DNA of 64,000 bases, taken from assembly GCA_016748015.1 (NCBI GenBank), contig JAAOMT010000436.1, positions 1,181,050 to 1,245,049 of the forward strand. Reading direction: 5' to 3'. Below the pieces are notes generated by a model. That model did not search any database, had not been told where the DNA came from, and saw only the letters and a list, made by a program, of their open reading frames with translations. The stretch is from Geosiphon pyriformis. Its lineage: Eukaryota > Glomeromycota > Glomeromycetes > Archaeosporales > Geosiphonaceae. The translations under genes were made by a program, and so were the position numbers. How positions within the stretch are numbered: position 1 is the first letter of the stretch; each line of letters starts with the position of its first letter. Positions 37,572 through 49,647 of the stretch are shown here, one piece after another.

Positions 37572-39140
37572 ATGGCCGCACCTGCTGCATATTTTGAAAT
37601 TTTACACGAGCTCAATCGTGAGGTCGCTCGAGCTCAACCAAAAGATGTACACCAGTTTTGTGCCAACTATTTTAATAAAAAGCTAGAAGAACAAAGAGCT
37701 TTAATGTTAGGAAACGGTACGTGGTTTTTGAATGAGGTGTAACCAAAAGCAATCCAATAAGCTGCCACTATTAGATTAATCGATGTGATGTGAATGAAAT
37801 ACATTTTATCGTGAATAAGAACAGTTTTTTGTTTTGCAAGCCTAAAGAGGGGTGCGTGCTATCTCCGGACTAATACTATGAATAATACCAATTTCAAAGA
37901 AAAGCTCACTCAATTTCTACTCTTAAGAGATATGATATTTCAAATTTTAAAGTACCCCCATTATTATTTTTAATACAGCTAAAGGGGTTTCAGGGCTTAC
38001 CTTTATCAATCCTTCAATGAATGGCACACTAGATTATTACTCTTCAAAAGCATCTGGAGCAAGTACACCCACAACAGATTACTTTCCTGATTCTGAAGAA
38101 GAGTTATATGACGATGAACCCGGCGATCTTCCTGCAATCCCTATAAATTATAATCGAGGACGTCGCACATCTGTGAGCGCTGAATCAATGGCACCTAGTC
38201 AAGACAAAGACTATGTTAAAACTGTGATTCCTAAAACTGAAGAGCAACGACAACGAATAGAAGCATCCATTGCTAACAACTTTTTATTTAAAAATCTTGA
38301 TGAAGAACAGTATAAAGATGTGATTGATGCAATGGTAGAGAAAAGAGTTGAAAAAGGAGAAGAAGTAATTAGACAAGGTGGCATAGGAGATTTTTTCTAT
38401 GTCGTTGAGACTGGTTCATTCAATGTTTATGTATCCAAAAATGGGGCTCCTCCAGAAAGAGTACATGACTATGGATCAGGTGGTAGTTTTGGAGAGTTGG
38501 CTTTGATGTATAACGCACCACGTGCCGCTACCGTAGTCGCTACATCATATTCCGTTTTATGGGCATTGGATAGAATTACTTTTAGGCGCATTTTGATGGA
38601 AAATACCTCTCGAAAACGTCGAATGTACGAATCATTCTTGGAAGAGGTTCCAATTCTGGTCTCATTGGAACCTTATGAACGTCATAAGATTGCTGATGCC
38701 TTAGAATCTTTATATTATGAGAGTGATGAATTGGTGATCAAACAAGGCGACATTGGTAATAGTTTTTATCTCATAGAATCTGGCGAAGCTCGCGTATCAA
38801 AATTCGATGAAGATAACGTAGAGCATGAGCTACCAGGATTGAAAAAAGGCGATTACTTTGGAGGTAATTAAAATTTTACTTAAACCATAAAATATTAAAG
38901 TATGATGACACATTTATTTAAATAATTAACCGAGTATTTGAAATTTATTTATTTATTTATTTGATAGAACTTGCTCTTCTCAATAATAGCCCTCGAGCTG
39001 TAAACATTCGTGCCAAAGGTCGGCTAAAGGTTGCAACATTAGGCAAGAAAGCTTTTGTTCGATTGCTAGGCCCAGTTGTCGATATTTTGAAGCGCAACAG
39101 CGATAATTACGAAACCATTACCCGCAATGTTCAACAATAG
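37572..39140 (+). CDS. PKAR: cAMP-dependent protein kinase regulatory subunit
   Basis: Inhibitory subunit of protein kinase A that releases the catalytic subunits on binding cAMP (yeast Bcy1). Start at 37572: MAAPAAYFEILHELNREVAR forms the N-terminal dimerisation/docking helices, with PKDVHQFCANYFNKKLEEQR. After the first intron come a Ser/Asp-rich linker and RGRRTSVSAESM, an RRxS inhibitor/autophosphorylation site. Two cyclic-nucleotide-binding domains follow. Domain A has GDFFYVVETGSFNVYV and the phosphate-binding cassette FGELALMYNAPRAATV. Domain B has GNSFYLIESGEARVS and FGELALLNNSPRAVNI, completed across the 38864/38967 junction. Both cassettes keep the Glu and Arg that contact cAMP. About 395 residues, three exons, stop 39138-39140. 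Confidence 0.96.
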
Positions 39141-39870
39141 AATTACTTCCATTTCATATTTTTGTAAGTTTTTCATTTCATATGCAATTATTTTTATTCA
39201 GAATCAAAAGGGATCCTTTATAATTTTACTTAATCTTATTTTCCTAGATTTTTGATCTTCATCCGGACCTTCGCTAGATATATTCGTAATTATTGTTTTT
39301 TTGATTGCAATCTGTAGACTTTTGTATTTAAAATGCAAGAAGGCGACAATGTTGCTTTTAGTGAAGGGACGGCATTTGTATGTAGTAGACATCTTTTAAA
39401 CTTAGAGTTTTTATCCGGAAATTAGACCAAAAAAATCATCATGAAACGAAAAGTAGATCAATATACGCAAATATTTCGATTGAATGTTTTCGTTCATTTC
39501 CCAACTTAACTAGTTTTCGTATATATAAACATACCCAAAATTTCATCAATAATTGTTTCTTTTTTTTATTACATCATGCAATATTAGTTCAGTCAATAAA
39601 CAATTTTTTTTAGGCAATTTGAACTAGAGAAATGGAGTATTTGTGTTCACTGAAAGAAATCGCAACTCATGGACCCAGTCCAGTGCTGAGCGATTTATGC
39701 CAACGCTATCAAAGACAATAGTACACGTGGCAGCATTTTTAGTTATTAGCATTTTCTAATCACTTTATCAAGAATCTGAGTGATTTCTAAATTCATATAA
39801 ATTCCTCGATTCCAGCCATTATTCCTAGGTTCGAAAATTTCCCCACTCTTTTCTAGTCTATTATTACCAC
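39141..39870. promoter_or_regulatory. Spacer with ERD2 promoter
   Basis: 730 bp between two plus-strand genes. It contains ACACGTGGCAGC at 39723-39734, about 140 bp before the ERD2 start, whose core is CACGTGG (reverse CCACGTG). CCACG is the half-site of metazoan ER-stress elements, but use in this fungus is speculation. Confidence 0.4.
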
Positions 39871-41024
39871 ATGAATGTTTTTCGTCTTTGCGCGGATTTG
39901 ATGCACTTGGCATCTATCTTCATACTCTTATTAAAAATACAAAAGACAAGGTCATGTAGTGGTAGGTTCTTTTCGAATTTGAATTGTTTTAACGAGAGTA
40001 TGTCGCGTCAGTATATGTTTCATGAATTATGAGGAGATTCTAAGCCACTAGCCTTCATAGGAAACCTTGACATTTACTTGTACTTTTAAATTGATCGTTT
40101 TATTGACTATCAAATGATTCCTGCGAGTCTTCAGTCATAAACTTCAAATTTATATTTGATCCACCTTATCGTGATTTACACTGACTTTTTTTAAATCTGT
40201 AATAGGTATTTCATTCAAAACACAACTGCTTTATGCAGTCGTTTTTCTTACGCGATATCTTGACCTGTTTCTCTACATCGTATCTCCGTATAACACTGTG
40301 ATGAAAATATTTTTCATTGGCTCTTCGCTCTATATTTTATACTTGATGAAGTTAAAGTTTCGAGCAACTTATGACCCGAATCTGGACACATTTCGCTCAG
40401 AATACTTGCTGGTTGGCAGTTTTGTATTGGCATTGTTGTTTCATCACAAGTTCGGAGTGACGGAGGTGGATGCATTTGACCATGCTTTTTTCAAGCGTCT
40501 TTGTTTTTGATCTAGAAAATACACGTTTTATTAAACCAGGAGCTTTTCCTTTGGGTTCCTCATAGATCCTTTGGACCTTTTCAATTTATCTTGAATCAGT
40601 TGCAATTCTTCCTCAATTATTTATGCTAACTCGAACCGGCGAAGCCGAGACTATTACAACCCATTATTTGTTTGCGTTGGGTGCATACCGTGCTCTCTAT
40701 CTATTGAACTGGATTTACCGGTACAAAACTGAAGGGCACGTAGAATACATTACGTGGGCTGCGGGTCTTTTACAAACCGCATTGTACAGCGATTTCTTTT
40801 ATATTTATTATTCAAAGTGAGTTAAAAATTACTAATTCATTAAATTTTTACCAATTCTAATGAACCTAATTCTTAATTCAATATTTTTTGTGCTCAGAGT
40901 ATTGCACGGCAAAAAATTCAAGCTTCCTCAGTAAGTTATATTTACATCCGAGCTTTAATTTCTTTTATTACTAGTATGATTCGTTGACTCTTAAAACTTT
41001 TTTGTTTCAGCGGAGTGGTATGAT
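39871..41024 (+). CDS. ERD2: ER lumen protein-retention (KDEL/HDEL) receptor
   Basis: Seven-helix Golgi receptor that returns HDEL/KDEL-tagged ER proteins by COPI transport. Start 39871: [20 protein letters not shown]. Conserved blocks are [60 protein letters not shown], and [20 protein letters not shown] followed by RYKTEG. Five phase-consistent introns are used. Residues of the ligand pocket that can be seen are the Arg in LTRYLD and the Glu/Arg cluster near YLES and YRALY. The last exon (41012-41024) gives a C-terminus KFKLPHGVV. The C-terminal lysine-rich KVLHGKKFK matches the COPI-binding tail. About 212 residues, as expected. Confidence 0.95.
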
Positions 41025-41432
41025 TTGTGAGATTGCCAAAGACTTAATTTCTTAACTCTACAAATATTCATTTTAAATATCAAATTGGACATTCAACCTT
41101 TTTACGTGGTGGGGTGCTGCGACATGAATGGCTCTGAATTACCGATTAACGAAATCTTGATTTCCTCGATTTGCAAACTAATAAATTTTATTGTGGAACT
41201 TATAATACATTTTACCTAATACGATACTATTTAACATAGAGATTTAAGTAGAATAGCGCGATTATTGTCAAATAATTTCTAGTGATTGAATGATCAAAAT
41301 AAAGATTACATCAATGGTAGAACCAGATGTAACGTCATTTTTCCGTCATGATGACGGTTCTCATAGTCGCCAAGTTTTTCACAGTGGGAAAGTATAAAGG
41401 TTGTAAAAAAAAGTGAATTAATTTCAGCTAAA
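41025..41432. promoter_or_regulatory. Spacer with a CCGTCAT-G-ATGACGG inverted repeat
   Basis: At 41343-41357 there is a perfect 7+1+7 inverted repeat made of two CGTCA/TGACG half-sites. A third CGTCA lies at 41333-41337. These are bZIP (ATF/CREB-type) half-sites, 75 bp before the next start codon. Otherwise nothing is seen in the spacer. Confidence 0.45.
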
Positions 41433-41885
41433 ATGTCTCAGGCTTTAAAATTTAGGCGGCAAACCTTCCGGATCACTCCAAATGTTACTCACCATAGATT
41501 CTACGGGACTAAAGGATACGGCTCAGTAACCCAACCCGAAGCCATGCCTTCAGCCTCGCAATCACCTTCAGAGCATGCCGACCAGCGCCAACCTCCATCA
41601 AATAATGTGTCTGGTAATTCTGCGAACAAGGGAAGAGAAAGTGAAGAATCATCCAAGGGGCCAATTGTCGGTCAAGAACGTGATCCGGATGATGTACCAA
41701 CTCCATACGATAGCCAGGCTCCAACTGCATGTAAGTTTATCAGTTATATGAAGATAATAAAAATCAATCAAATTAAACCCCATTTTTTCAATTTGAAAAT
41801 TATAGCCGAGTCCACGGAACCCTCTAAAGTTTTTGACCCGGATCAACAGCGATTCGTGCCTGTTGATGAAGAGCGTTACCAGTGA
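41433..41885 (+). CDS. Small conserved-looking protein, possibly mitochondrial
   Basis: Two exons joined at 41730/41805 in phase give about 125 residues. The N-terminus MSQALKFRRQTFRITPNVTH is basic, has no acidic residue in its first 30 positions and looks like a mitochondrial targeting sequence, followed by HHRFYGTKGYGSVTQPEA. The middle is rich in Pro, Ser, Gln and Glu and probably disordered. The C-terminus GPIVGQERDPDDVPTPYDSQ ... KVFDPDQQRFVPVDEERYQ looks constrained. I do not recognise a named family. Separate functional evidence is absent. Confidence 0.7.
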   Translation: MSQALKFRRQTFRITPNVTHHRFYGTKGYGSVTQPEAMPSASQSPSEHADQRQPPSNNVSGNSANKGRESEESSKGPIVGQERDPDDVPTPYDSQAPTACKFISYMKIIKINQIKPHFFNLKIIAESTEPSKVFDPDQQRFVPVDEERYQ

Positions 41886-42083
41886 TTTTGTGCTTGAAAA
41901 TCTTAAATACAACTCTGATAATCAAATTTATGAAAAAGTCTTGACTTGTATTAATAGTATTCTTGAAAAAATTAATGAGTGTAATTTACACTTATCAGCC
42001 TTTGTCTACTTTAGACCATTTTGAACATACCCCACCGAAAGCTAATGAGTTTATGTGAGGTTTATTAAGTTTTTTACTTTAAC

Positions 42084-44758
42084 ATGGCGTTTAATCCAGG
42101 CATTCTTAGTCGGAATAATTTCTTAAATTTACTACTCTCATCAAATCCTTTAGTCGCCCGATAGACAATGCAGAGCGTAGCAATCAAAAAAGAAAAAACC
42201 AAAGTTCTTTTGATCGCTTGTTTTTATGTCGGCTCTTTAGAATTGCTCGTGTACTCTTTTCATCAACGAATCCCGAAGGGAACATTTTTTGGGTTTTCAT
42301 GATTTTCATAGGGATTAGTTGCGTGAAAGAGATTACTGTCTACTATGCTGGAACCGTCCCTAGCAGATTCTTTGTAGCTTTAGTCGGGCAAGATTGGGAG
42401 ACGTTCAAATCTGTAGTTGCTTTATCACTTGCTATAGTCCTGGGTGGTGCTTTAGTGAGTTGTCCAATTGGGGTTGCCTTTCTACTTGTGAACCACAATA
42501 TAATCCCAGAAATTACATTCTACAGGGAAATAGCATGGTCAAATATATGGGAGGCGTTTTTGCACTAGCAATACGTAGAATTTTGACAAGTTATCTCCAC
42601 CACCACTATGTTCACCCAAAGACTTTTTACCGCCTATTGACAAATCTTACTGATATTGATAACCCGTAAATAGAAATAATTCTATTAAATATTTGATGTT
42701 TGGAATAATATCTATAATTTTTACTTGCCATAATCTTCCTCACTTCAAATTAATAGGGATCAACGAATCACTCAAGATATCGACAAATTTTCCCAGACCC
42801 TCCGAGATATTTTTGAACACATTTTGATCTCCCCTATTCTTATTACGTATTACACCTACAAATGTTGGGCAGTTTCAGGCTATATGGGGCCCCTGCTGAT
42901 TTATATTTATTTCATAGTTGGCACAATTGTCACGCACTTTTTTATTGCCCCAATTGTGAACTTGGTGTTCAGGAAAGAATACTACGAAGGAAATTTCAGG
43001 TGAGTTTTCATTACATCAACCTTTTAAAATGATTATCTGCAATCATTGTATTCATCTAAACACTAATATATATATTCTAATCTTTGATCTATTTTAGATA
43101 TTTACACGTTAGAATACGTCAATTTGCTGAGTCAATTGCTTTCAGCCGGGGAGAGCATGCAGAGGCTCAGCGATTAGATTCCTATCTCCAATATCTTTTG
43201 TGTTATCAAAGACGCATAATCGATAAAGAATTGTCTCTGCAAGGTAAATTTTTACATGTTAAATTCCCATGTCATCAGAGATACTAATTTTATACATTAT
43301 TATTGTTAAAACATACCCTTCACCTAGTGATAACTGAATCCTTTTCTTATTTTGGCTCCGTTTTAAGCTATCTCATCATCGCTGTTCCCATATTTAACAA
43401 AAAATATGAGGGTATCGGAAAAGATGAACTTAGTGGAATAATAAGCCTGGTATGTCTGATACGATGTATGAAATATATTCGAGGATAATTTTTTATTAGC
43501 GTTAATGGTCAAGATTATATAGTATTAAGAATATTCTGTTTATTCTAATTCTCTAATTTTTGCTGTTCCCATTGGGTTTCTTAGAATGCATTCTTTTCAA
43601 TGTATCTTATATATCGGTTTACCATTATTGTCCAACAATCGGTTAAATTATCCGATTTGGCAGGCTATACAGCTCGCATAGGGCAAATTTGTGAAGCGGT
43701 AGCGGACATCAATCAAAATCTTAAAGACCCAGATAATGAGGCTGCTTTCGAAGAGTCGTTCAGGTAAAAAGATATTTCATTCTCTATAATTTTTATTTTA
43801 AATGTACACTAATTTCATTTTTTATGAGATTTGTTTTTTCTATGAAACAGCCTTGATAATGGGAAATTGTCGATAGCATTTCAACAAGTCTCCATATGTT
43901 CTCCTAATGGTAATCTTTTGCTCTCAGATTTAGACCTAATTATTGAGCAAGGGAAAAGCACTATTATTTTTGGACCAAATGGAAGTGGAAAAACATCTAT
44001 ATTTCGCGTGCTCTGTAATCTCTGGCCCCCAATGAAGGGACATTTAATGTTTTCATGCAATAATGCCCGTCAAAGGACTCTCTTATTTTTGCCTCAAACA
44101 CCATATTTATGTTTCGGATCTTTGCGCGACCAGATTACATATCCGCTCTTAAATTTTGATAAAGTAACTCTCACAGGTTTTTTACAAATTTATTTTCCCA
44201 TTTCGTCATTGAAGTTACTAGCAATTTGAAGCTTAATTACTATATCACTCCTTATAATGCTCTGGACGAAGCCACTGACGAAGAAATAAGAAGATATTTA
44301 GGTATGGCTAATTTATTGCATATCGAAAATGTTGTAAAGAATTTTGATGCACAATATGGAGAAGATTGGGATAAAATCTTGACTCCTGGAGAGCAACAAA
44401 AATTAGCATTCGCTCGATTATTTTTCTGGAAGCCGGTTTTTGCAGGTAATACGTTGAAAAATATTCCTTGAAATAATTAATCGATAGCTTATTATTTTCT
44501 CTCAAAATTTTTATAACAGCGCTAGATGAAGCAACAAGTGCTTTGGATCCTGAGACAGAATATTTGTTCTTTGAAACCTGCAAGGAACTTGGTATTACTT
44601 GCATCACGATTTCTCACAACAAGAATTTATTGCGATATCACAAAAAGCTACTCTTACTGGATGGCAAAGGGCGATACGCAACTACTGATATTGAGAATAG
44701 TAATTCTAATGATACTGAAATGTGGATCGAGGAACGCTCAACACTGAACAATAAGTAA
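42084..44758 (+). CDS. ABCD4: ABC transporter of subfamily D, ABCD4-like
   Basis: Half-transporter with an N-terminal membrane domain and one ATPase domain. It fits ABCD4 better than peroxisomal ABCD1-3: TVYYAGTVPSRFFVALVGQD aligns with the [20 protein letters not shown] region, then LTDIDNPDQRITQDIDKFS, ISPILITYYTYKCWAVSGYM and VITESFSYFGSVLSYLIIAV. The ATPase has Walker A GPNGSGKTS, LFLPQTPY, signature LTPGEQQKLAFARLFFW (ABCD4 has LSPGEMQRLSFARLF) and Walker B FAALDEATSA. Human ABCD4 works in lysosomal cobalamin export with LMBD1; a role here is unknown. About ten introns are in phase. The first exon (42084-42108 joined to 42165) is my best guess and gives MAFNPGILNNAERSNQKRKN. Stop 44756-44758. 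Confidence 0.88.
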
Positions 44759-45176
44759 TTATACCAAAGGCTGGGGATATTTAGAGTAGCACCGAAAGAT
44801 TTGGGAAACATTACTTGCCAAAAGAACATGGGTTCCGCTCAAATTATGTCAAAATATCCGTCATAAATTATGAAATGTAAAATGTAGGAAATTTGCCAGT
44901 CAAATCACATTCGGTTTAATTTCATGTCTTCAAGGCACCGGATGACTATTCCGACTAAAAATTTGACTACTCGAAATTAGGTATGATCGGAATGTGGGAA
45001 TTTCTTATACAAGATAAAAGTCTTACGTTTTCCTAGCGGCCTTTGTTGACTATTTGCTATAACCAATTCGTAAGAAGTAAATAGTAAAACCTCCAGGGCG
45101 GAATATATAAGGTAAAAAACCGTTTTGCAATTCCAGTTGTAAATTCACCTTATCTATTCCACAAGTTGAGAGTAAT
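44759..45176. other. Convergent spacer between the ABC transporter and the VAT1-like gene
   Basis: 418 bp between two convergent stop codons. No gene or repeat is evident. Confidence 0.6.
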
Positions 45177-46429
45177 CTATGAGTTGGATAGGACATTGAG
45201 TATCACTTTACCGACACTCTTGCCTGATTGAATCAATTTGATTGCATCCGGAGCATCTTCGAATGAAAACACATGACCAACAAATGGTGGGTCTAAGTTC
45301 AATGATGCTAGACCTTCAAAAATCTGATTGAGAACTTCTTCTTTATGAAACAGATGAATTAAATTGAATCCAAGAATCTAAAAAATAATAAGGAGTGAAT
45401 AATAATCATAGCGAATGAATGCGTATTTAGTTATTCAGAACATCCCATTGCTTACTGCTTTATTACTAGTGATCAATTCAAATGCGTCAACTTTTTGTCG
45501 CCAAATATATGCCCAAGCCAATTTAATCCAAGAAAATATATTCCAGAATGGGTGCAAATTACCAGTTGGGGTAAAACTTCCCGCCCCAACTAATATTAAT
45601 CTGCCCTGATTTCTCAGTAGATTATAATTTGGCCAGAACCAATCACCCATTACACTATCTAAAACAATGTCCACACCATCTTCTCCAAGTTTATTAAGTT
45701 CATGTCTTGCACGGCTTTCGAAACTATAAGCAGGATGACGAAGAATGAACGTAAAATTTGGATTTTCACCATATTTGCCATTCAAGACATCTAGTTTCAA
45801 TTGATTACCGACTGTCCCAATAATTTTGGCATTTTTCTTTTCAAGAATTGCAAGAGCCGACATCCCAACCCCACCAGCCGCTGAATGAACTAATATAGTT
45901 TGCTGTGGTTTTAATCCACCAAGTTCTTCTAAAGCATAAAAAGCAGTCATTGCTTGCGCCTAAATTTAGTAATAAAAGGTACTTTGAGATTAGAGATATT
46001 TAACGGCTTCTCATTGACAATTATTTAATAAAAGCTTACCACAAACGCGCAACCTTCTTGATAAGTCCAGCTCTGAGGGATCTGCTTGACATAAGTTGTT
46101 TTCACATTGACATAGGTTGAATAGGCTCCAAACCGCATTACTGCATATACCCTTTTCTCTAACCACTCTTTTTTATCCACGTGTTCACCAACTGCTTCAA
46201 TGATGCCAGAAACTTCAAATCCAGGAATAAATTTTTCCTTTGGAGTAGCTGAATATACCCCCAAAATAGCGAAAACATCTGCAAAATTTAAACCAACACA
46301 ATGCACTTTAATTTGAACATGGTGCGGGGGTGGTGGAGGCAATAAATCATTTTCGTAATGTAAATTGGCTAAAGATCCAGTATGTGAAATTGCCCAAACT
46401 TTGCGTGGGCGAAGTTGTGACTGACTCAT
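45177..46429 (-). CDS. Medium-chain reductase, VAT1/quinone-oxidoreductase-like
   Basis: Member of the MDR superfamily that uses NADPH to reduce quinones or enones; VAT1-type proteins lie at membranes. ATG 46429 gives MSQSQLRPRKVWAISHTGSL. The GroES-like domain has VHCVGLNFADVFAILGVYSA and FIPGFEVSGIIEAVGEHVDK. The Rossmann fold has QTILVHSAAGGVGMSALAIL, with the A-A-G-G-V-G nucleotide loop, then DGVDIVLDSVMG and GRLILVGAGSFT. A second intron (donor after NKA at about 45436, acceptor before ILGFNLIHLF) adds the last exon ending GHVFSFEDAPDAIKLIQSGK and KVILNVLSNS. No zinc-site cysteines are seen, as expected for this branch. About 350 residues. The exact substrate is unknown. Confidence 0.9.
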
Positions 46430-46591
46430 TGGCTTCACGAAATAAAAACAGTCTTAAAAATATTTTGAGTGTACTAAAAATAATCTTAATTATTACTGCA
46501 AGATCATCTGATAACTTTGTTGACTTTAAATAATGCAATAGCTGAAGCTCTCATCATTACAGAGGTTATTTTTTTCAAACCTATTCGCGAG
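46430..46591. promoter_or_regulatory. 162-bp divergent promoter (VAT1-like / PGM2)
   Basis: Start codons of two divergent genes lie 162 bp apart, so promoter elements are probably shared. No motif stands out. Confidence 0.5.
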
Positions 46592-49500
46592 ATGACAACT
46601 ATTGAATCTCTGGCGCAAGAATGGTTACGTTTGGATAGGGTACAAGATCTTTATATGATCAATTGTTCTGGGTATTTCTTTAAGAGCTCAACAATTTGAT
46701 CTTCAATAGAATCCCGAGACTCGTCAAGAAATTGAACGACTCCACGCCGAACGTGATATTGAGGAACTGGAACTACGTTTGCGACAACGGATTTCTTTCG
46801 GCACTGCAGGTGTTCATTTAGCGCATATATTTGCTTATAATTGTGTAATTATTGATCGTTTTTATATTCTATAGGTCTGCGCTCGAAAACGGAGGCCGGG
46901 TTTTCCAGAATGAACGATTTGACAGTGATCCAGGCGACGCAGGCTAGTCTAAAACCTAGCTAGCTGTTTCATGTATACCATTTTTCATTTTGCTCTTTGC
47001 ACTCAAAACCTATTTTAATTTAGGGTCTTTGTATCTATTTATTGGAATGTATGCCTGATGCCGCACAAAAAGGCGTTGTAATTGGTCATGATCATCGACA
47101 TCACTCTGAGACCTTTGCAAAGCTAACGGCTGCTGTTTTTCTTTTCAAAGGAATAAAAGTTTACTTTTATCGAGGGCTTGTACATACGCCTTTGGTGGTA
47201 TGTATTTGTTCTTCGTTAATTCTGTAATTCTAAAAGATGAAAATAGTGATTTTAGTGATTATGAGATTTTTATTGAAAGCCATTTGGTGTTAAAAAACTA
47301 AATGCCGCTTGTGGAATAATGATCACAGCTTCTCACGTATGTGTTTTTGAAATTTTCTTTAATTTTCTCAATTCATCTAAATAAATTTTGTCTTAAATCA
47401 CCTTCCAAGAACCCCAAACAATACAATGGATACAAAGTGTATGATGAATTTGTTTTATCCGTAAATTTATTTTGATCAGATTTCCTCATTTAAACATTGT
47501 TTTTTCTATTGATTGAGTTATTGGGATAACGCTTGCCAGGTGAGTCTATTGTTATCTTTTAACAGCTCAAGAATATTTCTGTTATATGATATTCACAATA
47601 TGTATCAGATAATCTCTCCACACGACAAAGGGATTGCTCGAGCCATTGAAAAAAATCTTGAGCCATGGGTATGGGATTCACAACTTGTCAATAGCAATTC
47701 ACTAGCAATTGACCTCAAAAAAGATATCTGGGATGCGTATTTTAAAGAAATAAGTAAAATATGCTTTCATCGGTAAGCCTCATTTACTTAACAAGTTTTC
47801 TCTCAAATAATTTTAGAATTCACTAGAATTAGTCTTAATTCCATCTAAATTTAGTGAAGACAATCGAGCTTCTAATGTCAAATTTGTGTACACAGCCATG
47901 CATGGGGTGGGCACACAAGCAGCTATCAGAGCTTTTGAATCTTTTTCATTAAAGCCATTTGAAGATACAAAGGAGCAATCAGCGCCTGATCCTGATTTTC
48001 CTACTGTGGCTTATCCTAATCCTGAGGAAGGCAAAGGTTTTTACTCAAATCGCAAATATATTCTGTTAGCAATATTCATTTAAATTATTAACCTACTTTT
48101 TTAGGAGCGTTGGTTCGTTTTAACTGATCTCTGCTGATTTTGAACAAATTACGCTTTTTATATAATTTGATTGGTCCAATTGATAGGTGTTAGCCATCAA
48201 TACAGCTGATAGAGTTCATTCTCATGTTGTTTTGGCAAATGATCCAGATGCCGATCGATTTGCAGTAGCAGAAAAACAAAAAGAGTAGGTTAAAGATTGT
48301 GAATTCCTTAGGCCAAAATTTATTAGCGTTTCTATTTAACTTTGTATCATTAATTATTTGAAAGCGGAGAATGGAGAATTTTCTCTGGAAATGAAATAGG
48401 TGCGATTTTTGCTAGTGCGGTTTTAGAAAATTATAGATCTCAAGGAAATCCTGTTGGTAAGAAATTAAGAGATATATTGTTTTAATGTTACATTTTATAA
48501 TCATGTCCTTCTTAACCTTTCTAGAAAATTTGGCCATGCTTGCCAGTTCTGTTTCTTCAAAGATGCTGGCCCGTATGGCAGAGATTGAGGGCTTTCATTT
48601 TGAAGAAACTTTGACTGGGTTTAAATGGCTCGGCAATGCCGCGATCAATTTAAGTAGGAAGGGTTATCATGTCGTCTTTGCCTATGAAGAAGCTATTGGT
48701 TTTATGATTGGTGATATAGTAAGGTAGGTGGAATCTAATGAATTAGATGATATTCAATTTATGCTCATTCCTTAAACTATTCAAATGGACCAGAGATAAG
48801 GATGGCATAAGTGCTTTGGTGACTTTCGCCGAATTGGTGGTACAACTAGAAAAAAGAGGCTTGACGATTTCGCAATACTTGGAAAGGCTATACCAAAAGT
48901 GGGGTTTAGATACGTACCAGAGTTTTTTTGGCATTTTTGCTTTAATCCCTTATATTTGCTTTAATACTGAACAGATACGGATGGTTTGTTTCCAATAACT
49001 CTTACTTTATATGCCATTCGCCAGCTACTATCAATCGTATTTTTAACAAGATACGTTACGGAGAAGATACAGTGAGTAAACATAATTTTTTTACCTAATT
49101 ATCTTTGAAAATTAACTGATTAATTTACAATTATTAGACCAAATCCAAGCGACCTGAGGTGAGTTTATTATAGAATTATGGACCACAAATAAATAAATTA
49201 TTAAATATTCTACTACTCTCGACAAGATCAGTTCGAATTTGAGCTTCGTTATCCATCTACATTGGTCGGTCATCGGGTGACGGATATTCGTGACTTAACT
49301 ATTGGTTATGATACTAGCAAACCTGACAAGAAGCCTACACTTCCAGTATCATCTAGCTCACAAATGATAACCTTTGAGCTGGAGAATCATGCGGTGATCA
49401 CTTTAAGAACAAGGTTTGAGCATTTAATTTCCTTAATTTCTTTTACTATATGTGTTTTATCTTTCCCATTTTTACGTTTCCTCTTAAATTCTTTTAAAGT

Positions 49501-49647
49501 GGGACAGAGCCAAAAATTAAATATTATACTGAGCTTTATGGTGACGATAAAGATGCTGTGATTTTGGAGCTCAACCATGTTGTTCAAGGCATTGCTGATG
49601 AATTACTCGAGCCAAAGAAATATGGCTTAGAGTATCGTGTTGATTAA
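46592..49647 (+). CDS. PGM2: Phosphoglucomutase-2 / phosphopentomutase
   Basis: Alpha-D-phosphohexomutase of the PGM2/Prm15 branch, which interconverts ribose-1-P and ribose-5-P and also glucose phosphates. Start 46592: [16 protein letters not shown], spliced to [16 protein letters not shown] and [20 protein letters not shown]. The catalytic serine loop [20 protein letters not shown] is split over three exons. The Mg site is [16 protein letters not shown]. The sugar-binding loop is [13 protein letters not shown], and the phosphate loop is [18 protein letters not shown]. The C-terminus ends [11 protein letters not shown], stop 49645-49647. Two tiny exons are needed: 8 nt (48105-48112), giving [15 protein letters not shown], and 21 nt (49138-49158), giving TKSKRPE. 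All catalytic motifs are intact. Confidence 0.94.
48105..48112 (+). other. 8-nt microexon in PGM2
   Basis: GAGCGTTG lies between TTTTTTAG and GTTCGT. Direct joining of the flanking exons (...GGC AAA G to GTG TTA) is out of frame. Including these 8 nt gives GKGALVLAIN, as in the family's EEGKGAL block. Confidence 0.8.
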
